A stretch of DNA of 64,000 nt from Acanthosepion lycidas. Taxonomy: Eukaryota > Mollusca > Cephalopoda > Sepiida > Sepiidae. The notes below the pieces were generated by a model. The model had not been told where the DNA came from. It saw nothing but the letters and a program-made list of their open reading frames with translations, and made no database searches. Shown in pieces: positions 1 through 11,380 of the stretch. The number at the start of each line of letters is the position of its first letter. Positions within the stretch are counted from its first letter, which is position 1. The stretch covers positions 71,480,365 through 71,544,364 of the forward strand of contig OZ010586.1 in the NCBI GenBank assembly GCA_963932145.1, in the 5' to 3' direction. The position numbers and the translations under genes were made by a program.

Positions 1-451
1 AGTTTTGCCAAGGAGAATAGTCAAAAATTGGTATGCACTACTACCAGAAACTTCTTAAAAATTATAGAAAAAGACTGGTTGACATTGTAACTGCAAAAGG
101 AGCAGTCACCAAATATTAAATGTAAGTGTTTGTACTTAGAGTATATTTGATTGTGGTATAATAGGTTGATATATTTAGGATTATTTGAGGAAGTATTATA
201 TTCTTTTTAATTTATTACAATTACATTAATTTTTTGTTTTAGCAATAGACCCATGAAGATGATCCTGGATGAGATTGAAAGTACTTAGAAAAATAAAAGA
301 AATGACAAAAATTATGACATCTTTCCTAATGAGTATAATAACAACATAAAGAAATTGATCCATGTATTTGAGAGGATTAAAATAAAAAAAATAGAAATAA
401 TATTCCTAGATTATTCTACAAAACATGCTTACATGAACATATGCTACTTAA

Positions 452-464
452 ATATATATATATA

Positions 465-532
<68 letters not shown>
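452..532. repeat. (TA)n microsatellite
   Basis: An almost uninterrupted TA dinucleotide run of about 80 bp. Open frames through it (Tyr-Ile repeats) are artefacts. About 15 similar tracts occur in the window, and only the longest are listed. Confidence 0.97.
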
Positions 533-535
<3 letters not shown>

Positions 536-575
536 CCTAACTATTCACAATCCATTTTTTACTGATTTTCAGTTT

Positions 576-903
576 ATGTATCAATGACAATATTAATTCA
601 AAATTCAATATAACTTTATAAAAATTTTGAAAATAAGAATGTTGAATACAATTCCATAAAAAAAGGTTAATATTCATTTATTCAAATAAAGCAAAATCTT
701 TTAATGTATATATACGATGAGGATGTTAAGTGCACCAAATCAAGGCAGTTGAGAATCACTGGCCTAATAGAACAGTACTTAGATTTTTTAACTAAACAGG
801 AATCAGCATTTAATAATGAGAGCCAAAGGAAAGAACTTGAAATAACATGAAAAGTATTAATATTTAAGAAGACAAATCAAAGATTGTTTTTTAAAAGGCA
901 ACC
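576..903 (+). repeat. Left arm of a large inverted duplication
   Basis: The reverse complement of this stretch matches 1738-2090 with scattered mismatches and small indels. The arm holds the first part of the hAT element listed at 1890 (in reverse) plus roughly 140 bp of its host flank, including the hAT target-site copy. Because flank and element are both copied, this is a segmental inverted duplication and not a second transposition. Confidence 0.85.
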
Positions 904-913
904 AAGACAAAAG

Positions 914-953
<40 letters not shown>

Positions 954-1384
954 CTCTTGTCTTTCAGTAGCAACTGCCTTAATTCCTAATGACTGACTAT
1001 ACCTTTTTTCGATAAAATTGCCAGTGGTTTCAAATATATAAGTCTATTTCGTAAGTTTCACTTGCTTTAATTCCTGACCATTGACAATTTTTTCAACTTT
1101 ATTTTTAATGTCCAATGTACAGATTAAGAATTACCTTTTACGATAAATGATTAAAAAAAAAAATACAAATATGTTAAATTTATTTAAATATTATCAAAAA
1201 TGTAATCATCTTCATTTTCAATGACTGAAGCCTGAAGGGAAGTCAAATTTTCGATTTTGCTTTTAAAGAATAAATAATAAAAGTCTGAAAGACTATTTTT
1301 CAACTTCTTTGCTTCTGAATATTCTACCACTTAGGAAATGTTCTTGTGATTGAAAAAAATAAAATTCTGTCTGTAAGCTCTATA

Positions 1385-1640
1385 TCTGGAGCTTATGGAT
1401 GATGTGGAAGAACTTTGTTGCTAATATAAAAAATTTATTAGGAACAAACAAGGAAAACCTGATTAGGAAAAAAGAAATCTGTACTGGACTGCTATGTAAT
1501 ATCAATTCTTGTATACAGCAGTGAGTGCTGAACAGATTCCTCACAGATAAAGAGGAGTCAACAGAGATGTGTATCTCCAAAAGAATTCTGAGAATACCAT
1601 GGAGGGAACAAGTAAGTAATGAGGAAGTTTCCTGAAAATG
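1385..1640 (+). mobile_element. RTE-like LINE fragment
   Basis: A degenerate stretch whose plus-strand translation, allowing frame changes, recalls the region after the RT core in RTE-type proteins (a cysteine/tyrosine-rich 'CYVISxLxYSSEC' block, then a block corresponding to 'RMLRIPW'). It matches other copies in the window at 22, 26, 31 and 47 kb. No intact frame. It lies in the spacer between the arms of the inverted duplication. Confidence 0.65.
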
Positions 1641-1737
1641 GAAAGAAAATGGATACTTAAACTTAAAACGAGAAAAAGACAAGCATTTGAGCCTTCTATG
1701 AGTTTTATTTAGTCAATTTTTCAGTAAACTGTTATTG

Positions 1738-2090
1738 GGTTGCATTTTAAACAATAATCTTTGATTTGTCTTCTTAAATATTAATACTTTTCATGTTATT
1801 TCAAGTTCTTTCAAGTTCTTTCCTTTGGCCCCCATTATTAAATGATGATTCCTGTTTAGTTAAAAAATCTAAGTACTGTTCTATTAGGCCAGTGATTCTC
1901 AACTGCCTTGATTTGGTGTACTTAAGATCCTCATGGTATACATACATTAAAAGATTTTGCTTTATTTGAATAAATGAATATTAACCTTTTTTTTATATAA
2001 CTGTATTCAACATTCTTTGTTTAATTCTTATAATTCTTTTATTTTTACAAACTTATATTGAATTATGAATTAATATTTTCATTGATACAT
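1738..2090 (+). repeat. Right arm of the large inverted duplication
   Basis: Partner of the arm at 576-903, separated from it by about 830 bp. The right arm contains the left terminus of the complete hAT element and its upstream flank. Single-stranded or transcribed, the two arms could form a hairpin of more than 300 bp. Confidence 0.85.
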
Positions 2091-2519
2091 TTTGGATTTC
2101 AATACAAAAGGAATATCCCACATTAGCTAAAAAAGCTTTATCAGTTTTATTGCAATTTTCTACTTCTTATTTATGTGAATTAGGCTTCTCAAATCTAAAT
2201 AACATAAAAAAGGAGAAGCAAGAAAGACTAAACTCAACTGAAGAAGAAATGAGGGTCAGCTTATTGCACATTCAACCCAACATTGAAGACATTGTGAAAA
2301 AAACACCAGGCACAGGTTTCACACTAAATAGGATGCAAAATTAGTTGAAAAGAAACATTGAAATAAAGTTCATATTTGTGTGTATTTTTTAATCTATGGT
2401 TTTATTTCATAACATTTAAATGTATACCTTTAAAAATATTGCTAAATGTGCTGTGATATTTTCATTTGCTTCTTGGTGTGCCTTTGCTTACAAAGGTTGA
2501 GAAACACTGTATTACGCCA
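1890..2519 (+). mobile_element. hAT DNA transposon, internally shortened
   Basis: Terminal inverted repeats are CAGTGATTCTCAA at the left and, on the other strand, CAGTGTTTCTCAA at the right. Both have the CAG start typical of hAT termini. The 8-bp target duplication is TATTAGGC on the left and TATTACGC on the right (7 of 8 identical). A transposase C-terminal fragment remains inside. At 630 bp it is much shorter than an autonomous hAT, so it is a deletion derivative. Confidence 0.88.
2105..2344 (+). pseudogene. hAT transposase C-terminal fragment
   Basis: About 80 residues in one open frame ending at a TAG. They resemble the C-terminal dimerisation segment of hAT transposases related to the ZBED5/SCAND3 group: a Y-P-x-L-x-K-K-A-L stretch, then 'YLCELGFS', a Lys/Arg-rich stretch ('KKEKQERLN') and a final L-x-I-x-P-x-I block. 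The catalytic part and the BED zinc finger are absent. No credible ATG opens this frame, so it is a relic inside a non-autonomous element. Confidence 0.75.
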
Positions 2520-2583
2520 ATGTTAAAATTACATATCCTTAGAAAATTTAACTGCTATAAGAAATAATCATGTTTTTTTTTTT

Positions 2584-3118
2584 TAATCATCTTACCCCAA
2601 GCAAGGCAATAAAGTCACTAACATGCAAGAGGTTACTGAGTGTGAAAGAATATATGAAAAACATTATTAAGGAGAGAGAACAATAAAAGAATAAGAATTA
2701 AGAAGACAGGAGATAACAATTGACATTGCATTGAACTTTTTGAAGATCAATTTGCATGGAAAGCAAGAATCTGGAAGAGAGTTCCACAAACAAGAAGTGT
2801 AAGAAAAGAAACTGCTAGCATAGAACTTACAGTTACATCTAGCCATTTTGGCTGTGAAATAATGAAATCTTGCCACCCAATCTAGTAATATGCTTAAAAT
2901 CAAGTAGTCTAGGTACCCTAGAGTTCAGAAGAACATTTACAGTGAAAGTATTTATAGAAAAGGCATAGGGAAACTACAATACGAAGAAAAGAAAGTAACT
3001 GAAGCCAGGTCAGTACCAATAACATTGCCGATTTTTCTTTGGATTTTATCAAGGTCGATACAAATGCATCATTATGACGATTGTGGAAGGTGTGGAGGAC
3101 TGCAACCATCATTTTGTG
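2584..3118 (-). mobile_element. LINE-A 3' fragment (non-LTR retrotransposon)
   Basis: Reads on the minus strand and ends in the family's 3' signature (TTGCTTGGGGTAAGATGATT) followed by an A-run, seen here as T's at the left edge. Broken frames encode the family C-terminus: 'DKIQRKIGN', 'LCLFYKYFH' and 'LWNSLPDSCFP'. This is a C-terminal segment after the RT domain, as in Jockey/CR1-like LINEs; I cannot fix the clade by eye. 5'-truncated and dead. Confidence 0.85.
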
Positions 3119-3544
3119 AATGTATTAATGGGAGATGCTTAATTATAAGTGAAGTTTTGCAGACCCCACCAATTTAACTATTTTTAGCTTTTGAACTATT
3201 CTTAAATGTAAATAATGGCTACTATCATATAATGGCTTCCAAACAAAGAAGTGTTCAATGAAACATTATTGATCAACATTGGAGATCAATTTAGACAGCT
3301 GGCAAATCAAACATTTTCATCTAGAGTTGTTTAATGCAAATTATAAGAGATCTAATCAAAATTCAATAAAAATACTAAAATCAAACTATGAGTTGACTTT
3401 AAAACACGCAGAATCATAGTAACTCCCTAAAATATGTTTGTATACAATCAACATATGATTTTGTATTTACTTTTCTCCATCCTCTGAGAAATACTTATCT
3501 TTCCTATTTCAAAGCAAAAGACAAAAAAAGTAATTAGGATTAGC

Positions 3545-3935
3545 ATTCTTCTGTGAAGGTCTTTTGTTGGATGTAGGCATTCCTCAGATCATGGGAAGTA
3601 ATGACCTATTACCCTACCTAAAGCATGTTGGTAGAGGCAGATCTGACACACTTGTGCAATCATGCCTCTTGTTGATTCCAGATCACCTAGGTATTTGTGT
3701 ATAAGTAAATGTAACAAACCCAATTGGAATTTGAACTTGGCTCTTTTATTTCACATTCTGTGCATTCAACCATTATACCATCTACACATTGCACATCCAA
3801 GCTTACAACACCTGGTATTCTCAAGTAGTTATCTAGCTAAGTATACACTAGGATCAATCTTGCTTCACTTCAGTGATCAGGCAATAACCAGTTTTTCAAT
3901 GAAATATGGCCGTAAGTCAATTAGCATTCAATCTT
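3545..3935 (-). mobile_element. Composite 5S/tRNA SINE, variant 3' body
   Basis: On the minus strand the order is 5S-rRNA-like segment, tRNA-Arg-like segment with a box-B-like GTTCAAATTCC, then a body ending in a module also found at 4978-5100 (contains GGATGTAGGCATTCC). The head junction is the same as in copies at 19.6, 33.2, 43.0, 47.4 and 63.1 kb. Strongly diverged. Confidence 0.8.
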
Positions 3936-4391
3936 CTTCATATTGTTGATAATCCAATGTTCATTTTAAGCTAAATACAAATGACAAATTTTGTTTAATG
4001 TTTGCAAATCAGTTTTATGATATACTTTCAGAAGTAAATTTAGTTATTTGAAGACATTAGTTCCAATTTTCACTAGTGTATAAAGAGTTATTTAAACTAT
4101 GTTACATCTATATTTTTTTAATTGTCATGACTCTTCCAGATATAAGTGATCAGGACTTTCCACAGAATCCTTTCTTTATCTATGAATTGTCATGACATAA
4201 TGGGAAGTGTTTTCTTGTTGCCTTCTCCATAATTTTTAATCCAGATTGTCTTTCTTCTAGTAAAGCTAGTCTACCTTGTTATTTAATCAATGACTTGGAG
4301 GGAAGAAGAGTTGAACTTATGCTTTTTTGCATTAATGTAAAAGTGAAAGCAACAGACTAAGGTGGAACTTGAATTCAGTATGTTGATTCCC

Positions 4392-4394
<3 letters not shown>

Positions 4395-4436
<42 letters not shown>
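4395..4436. repeat. (TA)n microsatellite
   Basis: Uninterrupted TA run of about 42 bp. Confidence 0.95.
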
Positions 4437-4441
<5 letters not shown>

Positions 4442-4799
4442 GTATGTCATTCACAGACAGTACTGTTTCGCTGTATCACAGCTCCTCATTGTGACTAGAT
4501 ATCCAAATGCCTCAAGTCAGGATTGAAACCTAACCTAATTTGGTGCCAGTCAGAGCTTCTACCACTGAGCTATCTTCATTTGTCAGAGTAAAACCGCTAG
4601 ATCTAGCATATTGTTTTTACATATGTAGACAAATGCCAATCACCCGGAGTGCTCTATTCATTTTACTGAAGAGCTTTGCATTAATGCAGGTGGCTGTTTT
4701 TATAGAATTAGCTTATCACTCATATATATTGCATATTTAGACAGCAATCTTATTTTCATGCAAGTTCGATTTAAATATGACAAACAAGGTGCTTTCATT

Positions 4800-4802
<3 letters not shown>

Positions 4803-4846
<44 letters not shown>

Positions 4847-4865
4847 TGTATATGTATATATATAA
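4803..4865. repeat. (TA)n microsatellite
   Basis: TA run with a few interruptions at its right end. A short triplet tract (AAT, ATG, then CTT units) follows at 4918-4975. Confidence 0.95.
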
Positions 4866-4977
4866 TTTAGTAATAAATATACATTTTTCCTTCACTGTTA
4901 ACATGACTCTGTTATTCAATAATAATAATAATGATGATGATGATGATGATAATCTTCTTCTTCATCTTCTTCTTAGT

Positions 4978-5325
4978 CTGTGAAAGTCCTTTGTTGGATG
5001 TAGACATTCCCCAGATTCATGGGAAGCAATGAGCCATTACCCTACCATGCTGACCCAATGCATGTTGGTAGAGGCAGTTTTTTGCTTCATGATTGCTCAA
5101 GGGTGAATATAACAAACCTGACTAGAATTCAAACTTAGCTCACCAATTTCTCGTTCAGAGTCATTATCTATTACACTACCTGTAAATTCAAACTTATAGC
5201 ACTTTGTATTCCCAAGCAGTCACACATCTAGGTACTGACCAGGCTCAACATTGCTTAACTTTGGAAACTGGATAAAAAAAACAGTGTTTCAAAAATGGTG
5301 ATATGGCTGTAAGCCAGAATCTACT
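4978..5325 (-). mobile_element. Composite 5S/tRNA SINE, variant 3' body
   Basis: Same architecture and 3' module as the copy at 3545. The 5S-like part includes the 5' end of 5S (minus-strand GCCATATCACC) and the box-C-like stretch near the tRNA junction. A short A-rich insertion sits in the 5' third of the 5S part. Confidence 0.82.
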
Positions 5326-5478
5326 TTATTAGGACAATTGATGAAAATCTCATCTGATAAAAAAGTTGTCGATATTTCAGGTTTTATATTCATGGATAGC
5401 TGTAGAAAAATACATGCAACATTAAACATAAATATACCCATTATTTAAAAAGTAATTGCATAAAACCTTTATTAATTA

Positions 5479-5580
5479 TTAGGTTGGTGCAAAAATAATG
5501 ACGTAATAATGACGTTTTTTGACGTTAAAAAATACGTCAAAAAACGACATTATTACGTCATTATTTTTGCACCAACCTAA
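5479..5580. mobile_element. MADE1-like mariner MITE, 102 bp
   Basis: A near-perfect palindrome starting TTAGGTTGGTGCAAAA and ending with its complement, flanked by TA on both sides (target duplication). The whole element is inverted repeat, with no coding space. The terminal 16 bp equal, as I recall them, the termini of human Hsmar1/MADE1, so it belongs to the cecropia-type mariner group. One of four copies here. Confidence 0.95.
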
Positions 5581-6344
5581 TACATTCTGAAACCACTCTA
5601 ATATTTTTTCAAAGATATGGTAATTTACAGATAATAAAGATAATGTGGCAAACCATTATTGTCTACATCCTAAAAGGATATAGCATTTAAAAAAAGAGGA
5701 GTTTAGCTCAGCTTAGTTTTAGCACAAGGCTTCAACTATAGAGCACTAGATATGTTTGAAGTAATTAATCAGTAGTAATAGTAATAATAGTGTTAGTATA
5801 TAAAACATTATCATCTGTTGATGGAGATAAGTCACATGGGTTATGTGTCAGCTGCTTAGTGATCTCACTTCATACAGTGATAGAAGTGATCAGTCATTTA
5901 ATTAATAAGTTTATTGGTGTCAAGACATGTGTTTTTTTGTCTTACCTTGGTTTCCACCTGGGGCAGCCATCTCCCAAATGCTACAGCTTACAAGCCCATG
6001 GTGCCATTTCTCTTTGCCAGATATAGAAAGAAACTCTAGCTCACAGTCCTCAATTTGGAAAAACCCAAGACTCACTGTTTCCCCTTCATGGGTTATGTCC
6101 TTGCTTGGGACATAGCAGATGAATTTGGCACATCCGAATCTGGTGTCCTAAACATGGCTCTTCCAGAAACACAGAAGAATTTCCATATTATATGTAAGAC
6201 CCTTCTTTCTGTTTCTCCTTACACTCTGCCTTGCTGTGTAGATATATATTATTTTCCCTTCAGCTGGGACATGTGTATATATGCACAGGGTGCGATGGAT
6301 AAATTGTCATATAAATAACACAAAAATGAAAATAACACTGACAT

Positions 6345-6748
6345 CTCAATTCTTCACAGCCTCCAAATGACTTTGGAATCTCCTGCAACTCTTCTAGAAA
6401 ATCTCCTTGTTTAAGTTGGTGAATGCTGCCATAATCTTTGCCTTCACTTCATCTTTGGTCATACAGGGAGTTTTGTTGGTTTCTTGCTCAACTGTACCTC
6501 ACACATAATAATCAAGGCGGTTGCAGTCTGTGGAGTTAGGTGGCCAGATGTAAGGGGTGATGTGGTCAAAGCACTTGATGTAGGCCTCTGTGTTGAGTTT
6601 GAGGCTCTGTGGGAAGAGGAATGGAAGCATAACATCGCCATCACTAGTGATCACTCCAAACACCTTCGTAATCACAATTAAACTCATCCAACTCTTTCCA
6701 GATCCTCTGCACTGTCCTCAGATTGACACTCAAACACTCTGAAATGTT
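6345..6748 (-). pseudogene. Mariner transposase relic
   Basis: Minus-strand translation keeps a helix-turn-helix piece ('SVNLRTVQRIWKELDE') and then catalytic-domain pieces: 'KVFGVITSDGDVMLPF', 'LNTEAYIKC' and 'WPPNSTDCNRLDYYV', ending near 'LEAVKN'. Compared with mariner transposases, the segment between the Tyr-Ile-Lys block and the WPPN block is missing. That segment holds the second catalytic Asp, and the stretch between the HTH and catalytic parts is also largely gone. In-frame stops are present. It cannot be active. Confidence 0.85.
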
Positions 6749-6752
6749 CATA

Positions 6753-6923
6753 CAGTGTAACCCGGATATAAGAGACCCGGATATAGGAGAAACCCGGATA
6801 TAAGAGAGATTTTATCTTGTCCCAAATTGAAGCCATACTTACCTAAACAAAATAGACCAAACCCTGATATAAGAGAAACCCGGATATAAGAGACTTCAAC
6901 GCTCTTATATCCGAGTTACACTG
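6753..6923. mobile_element. Pogo/Tigger-like MITE, 171 bp
   Basis: Termini CAGTGTAACCCGGATATAAG and its imperfect complement at the other end, flanked by TA on both sides. The left half repeats the motif CCCGGATATAAGAGA several times. CAGT termini plus TA duplication fit pogo/Tigger relatives. It has landed in the 5' part of the mariner transposase relic, so it is younger than that mariner. Confidence 0.85.
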
Positions 6924-7369
6924 TATTTGAGTTTCCAGCATGAACACCAAGCAGTACAGCAGGCTATTTCCAAATATCTGGGGAAGTGGATTGCCTCATG
7001 GTGTTCTTTTTCTCACAGACAGTGCTCAACTGACCCTATTATACTGTGTAGTTGCAAAATCAAGAACAAACAATGCATTAAAAATATAAAATGGTGACAA
7101 TGTACCCATTGTACCCTGTATATATAGTTTTGTGTATGTCTTAGGTATATAAAAGTCTCTCTGAGAATAAAGCTTGTCATTCTTTTTCCTTACAGCTATT
7201 CTGTTCCGTCAATGAAATATGGTGCTATTACATCATAGATAATAATGCCCATAATGGGGAAAATACAAATAAGGGAATAAACCTTTCTTTCATAGCTCTC
7301 TCTTGTTATAGTAGTATTAGCAATTTCTTTATATGGAAAATTTTGGTATTCATTGACTGAACAATCAGT

Positions 7370-7660
7370 GCTTCTATCAGTTGAAATTTATAAAATCTTT
7401 CTCTTAGAACAATTTTCTTGATCCCACTTTCTAGTATTAATGAAGGTTTCCTTCCTTCCTAACCATTTCTTTGTAGTCTGGAATATCAATATCTTGATTA
7501 TGTCCTTATTTTCTCTTTAAGTTATATATGCTATCCATTTTAGTTGTTGCTGTTGTTGAAAGACTTCAAGCAATATGGTATCTATTATTTGATACTGTTC
7601 ATTTTTTGCAATTCTGTAGCACCAGTTCATAAGGTTTGAAGAATGATGATCCTTGTTAAG
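7370..7660 (-). mobile_element. LINE-C 3' fragment
   Basis: Minus strand encodes, with frameshifts, the family C-terminus: an N-x-Q-Y-x-I block, 'QQQQ', 'KWIAYIT', a degenerate 'FQTT' and 'LGRKETF'. The same block occurs at 10555-11380, 12095-12265 and 23515-23705. A C-terminal extension of a non-LTR retrotransposon; clade not assigned. Confidence 0.7.
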
Positions 7661-9140
7661 ACCTACATTCATTTGATACATTTTTAATCATTGATCTGAG
7701 AAAGCTGTTGTAGTAATAATAATCTTTAAATCTCAAAATGCTTCAAGCTGTTACCCATGATGAAGTTCCCTATGAATACTTTGGATAAAGAGAGATTATC
7801 AAGATTATAACATATCAGAAATGAATTCTGAATTATTATCCATAAATTAAACATTTACACAAAATAAAAAAGTAACCATAATAAAAATATATAAAATAAA
7901 TAGCTACCATATTTTCTGACATATTAGTATGATGCTTCCTTGTTTTACAAGACTCATTCTTTGACTATTGCTCTCACTACTACTCATTTTGATTCCTCTA
8001 TGAAGTGCAAGTCATCAATACTCAGCCTCCTCTCCATAATACTGCATATAGGGTAATATAATAATTGGATATTCTTCACAGGCAAGAAGAAGCAATACAA
8101 AGAGCCCATTAATGCTGTCCTCAAGGTACCCCCAAACAATCTAGCTTCCAACTGTGCAGTATGGTGCCAAACTTGCAGGCAAGGTATTGCAATCTTTATA
8201 GCCAAATGAATCTGCACCTGTGAAGTGCAATATGAGAAAAGGCATGAGTGCATAATGCACAACCCCCTTCTGTTTGGTAATGGAATTCCATGTCCATGGG
8301 TCAAAGACACTGCACTTCAGAATTTCATGTCTGAAATCACCAAATGGATCTATCCATGCTACAACAACTACAACAATGACAAGAACCCATAATGAGTTTA
8401 TAAGAAAAGTCAGAGGTCATGGAATAGAAAACCATAATTCATTTTTAAAGGCTGTTGAATATGGAATAGTTAAAGACATAAAATTAAATGGAGAAGATAA
8501 AAATAAAAAAGAAACTTAAAATATTCAGCTTTGAATGATTTCTATTTTCAAAGTCAGTTCGCCAACAAATATCTCCATTTGCTAATGTTTGAATATCTCA
8601 TCAAAGAGACAAAAATAGTAGCCATTGATATTTAGAGAAGAGAGGCTTTACAGATTTTAAAAAATATTTACTTTTATTTTTTGTTGGTAACCCTTTAAGG
8701 TGTAGGTGATCAATATTCTCCATGACTTCCTATAAAACTTAAAAAATGTTTGTCTCTTCATAATCTCTACCAATTCCTGTTCCGCTACCTATTTACACCA
8801 ACTTTGTAATAAGATTACTCACGGTTTCCCTCTGACTCTCTTGCCTTTAGTATACATAATAAACACTTTAAAAAAAATTTTAAAAATCAGGGTGTCTCTT
8901 TCAAGCATAGATACCCACTAAAAATAACATTTGAAGTAATAAAATATAGTAACAATAGCATCAACAAAACTTCTTAAAAAATGCTTATAAAACCAGAAGT
9001 AGCCAGATATTGATCAGTTTACATTCAAATTTTCACTGGAAACCAGCAAAATTGTCCAAAATATAAAAAAGAAATGAACAAAAAATCCTTAACATTGATC
9101 TCCAACCAAACTGAATTGTATGAGATGAAATGGAAAAGTA
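7661..9140. other. No gene recognised
   Basis: AT-rich sequence. A minus-strand open stretch of about 100 codons lies at 7984-8310, but I see no family signature, no splice context and no repeat copy. It may be an eroded repeat. Confidence 0.5.
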
Positions 9141-9143
9141 GAT

Positions 9144-9650
9144 TTAGTGATTATTACAACCAATGAAATTTAAATCAGAGGCATAAAATAAGCCAGAAAC
9201 ACAAATAGTTGCAAGAAGTGCTTTGAAAAAGACACTGGGAGTATTTTTTTTTTCAACAAAGTCATTCCAGAACCAGAGCCTTCTCACTTGTGTTGGAGGA
9301 TCCCTTCTCTGATTAATCATGTCTTCAGTGGTGTAGCCATACTCACTATGCTTGGCCAACTGATTGTGGTGGATAGCCGTTGACCCTGAGAAGTTTATCC
9401 ACCCTTTAAAAGTTCTCATTTTTGTGCTGCTTGGATTCCACTTTGCCTCCTCTGATGGTAGAGCCGTTTTAGTCGCCAACCATGCAACCACTCAGATTTT
9501 GAATTCAGAGTTGTTCCTCTCCAACCAATGAAATTTAAATCAGAGGTTTAAAATAAGACAAAAAAACAAACAGTTACAAGACATGTGCTGACAATGAAAG
9601 ACACCAAGACAAAGAGAGAAGATATCTTTTTTCAACAAAGTCAGCTGGTG
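9144..9650 (-). repeat. Unclassified repeat, two partial copies
   Basis: The stretch 9155-9270 recurs in diverged form at 9525-9650 (shared AATGAAATTTAAATCAGAGG and TTTTTTCAACAAAGTCA). The first copy is open on the minus strand for 115 codons (9144-9491), but the second is not, so this is probably a transposable element and not a gene. A piece resembling a SINE 3' end (AATTCAGAGTTGTTCCTCTCC without its last base) separates the copies. Confidence 0.6.
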
Positions 9651-10029
9651 ACTATTTGAATGTCTTAAAGACTTAAACGTAATCACTTGTTTTTGATTCT
9701 GAGTATTTTATTTAAATTATTCAAGCCTTGTATTCTATTCTTCATTCTATTTGTTACATGCTATGGAAAACATGAACTCTGTATGGAAAGCTGTCATTTA
9801 AAGGAGGGAAAATATCCTCTCTGTATATAATTATAAATAAAGACATCCTCTTTGTCACACTCCCTCTTTGACAGACAATATTTCCCTTTTACTTTCCCAT
9901 AAATCTCTTGTGATTGAAGAAATGCAACAAAATTTTAATCTATATTTAAAGCTATAAAGAGGTATATAACCCAACTGGCTTCCTAGTCTCAATCACTTTC
10001 TCACTACCATAATGTCATTTCCCTGTGCT

Positions 10030-10411
10030 TTTTCCATAAATAATTTCATGGTAATTATCCAGATTAGCATTGTTCTATGGTACTTAGACTTTATGAATTT
10101 AAGTCCAGTACTAGATTGGCAGCAAGGTCCCATCATTTTACCATTGAATTGGTTAGATGTAACCATAAGTTCTTTGCAAATAGTTTTTAGTGCCTGTGGA
10201 ACTTTCTTCTGACTTCTTGTGTTCTAGTCAACTTTGATCCTCAAAAATTCCAATCATTATCATCTATTTTCTTGATTCCTCTTCTTTTATTTTTCTCACT
10301 CCTTAATAATGTTTTTCTCTTTCTTGTTCATTCACACTTAGTAAACCCTTGTGTCTGAGTGACTTTACTACCTTGCTCAGGGTGAAATGATTAAAATAAA
10401 AAAAAAGATAA
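10030..10411 (+). mobile_element. LINE-A 3' fragment
   Basis: Plus-strand copy of the LINE-A C-terminus and 3' UTR. It ends with the family terminus (TTGCTCAGGGTGAAATGATT) and an A-run. Broken frames. Confidence 0.85.
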
Positions 10412-10554
10412 TCCCCTTAAGTATTTAGTTGGCAAAATGCGAGAACAATTCTTTCTAAAGATTTGAATTTTAAAATGAATGGATAATTACTGAAAAGGTT
10501 CTAGTTTAATCCTAAGAGGCTGGGATTATTTTATAGTGGATTTCTGAGCATAAT

Positions 10555-11380
10555 TTAGCTTGGGCTGGATTAAAGCCTTTATGACCCAAAAGGCAAAGAA
10601 TATTATGGGACTAGTTCCAGTATGCTTTAGTATAGGAGATAAGGAAACAGAACATAGAATAAACTGTGCACAAGGCAGTTTCACCCAACATCGCAAATTG
10701 CTACAAAATCAAAACATTAACCTGAAAACTCGAGTCATGTTCTTAAATAGCCTCACCAGATCAAGACTTTCAAATAAACGTCATGCATGGTGCCAAACCT
10801 GTAAATATTTATTTAAAGTGTCAGCTGTATACAACTGCTTTCTCAGATCAATGGTTAAAAATGGCTTTGAGCCAGTGGAGACTATGGGTCTTGGCAAAGA
10901 CTGTCCTACTTTGAACATTGTGAACTAGTTCTACACAATCACAAGCAAAGAACTGTACCAAATAACAGGACTTTCAGCAGCATGCCAGACCAAGACTTTC
11001 ATATGGATGCCATGCATGGCCCCAAACTCATTCAGAAATATCTGCATACACAACCTGTGTGTCTTGGCAAAGATAATCCATCTTTGAACCTTATGGACTG
11101 GTACTACAGAATTACAAGAACTGTGCCAAATAACAGAAACCATGTCACTTGAGAATTACCAACAGCAGCAACAATGGATAGCATATTTAACACAAAGAGA
11201 AAACAATGACATAATGTTGACATTCCACACAACTTCAAACAAAATGTTAGGAAGGAAACCTCTTATGAATACTGGAAAGAATAATAATAACTACTGGATT
11301 TGAGAAACTTATTTCCCTGAACAATTGTTTTAATAGAGAGATTTTATATGTTTCAACCAAAAGCAGTACTGGCTGCTCAA
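10555..11380 (+). mobile_element. LINE-C fragment, longest copy
   Basis: A 122-codon open stretch (10560-10928) carries the region after the RT core: 'HRKLLQNQNINLKTRVMFLN', 'SLTRSRLSN', 'HAWCQT' and 'YNCFLRSMVKNG'. Further frames carry 'QLYQITGT', 'LENYQQQQQWIAYLTQRENN', 'MLTFHTTSNK' and 'LGRKPL'. This is the conserved C-terminal layout of a mollusc-type LINE. There is a partial internal duplication around 10960-11090 (the 'SRLS..HAW' stretch reappears). Inactive. Confidence 0.78.

Larger units (their letters stand above)
6286..7118 (-). mobile_element. Mariner transposon, internally deleted and nested
   Basis: Both ends carry related inverted termini (CAGGGTGCGATGGATAAATT on the left; CAGGGTACAATGGGTACATT on the other strand at the right). 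TA flanks the right end; the left flank has decayed to CA. It encodes a broken mariner transposase on the minus strand and is interrupted by a pogo-like MITE at 6753-6923. Confidence 0.85.

Noticed and set aside
7984-8310. 108-codon minus-strand frame
   Set aside because: No recognisable domain, no repeat copy and no splice context; kept only as unassigned sequence.
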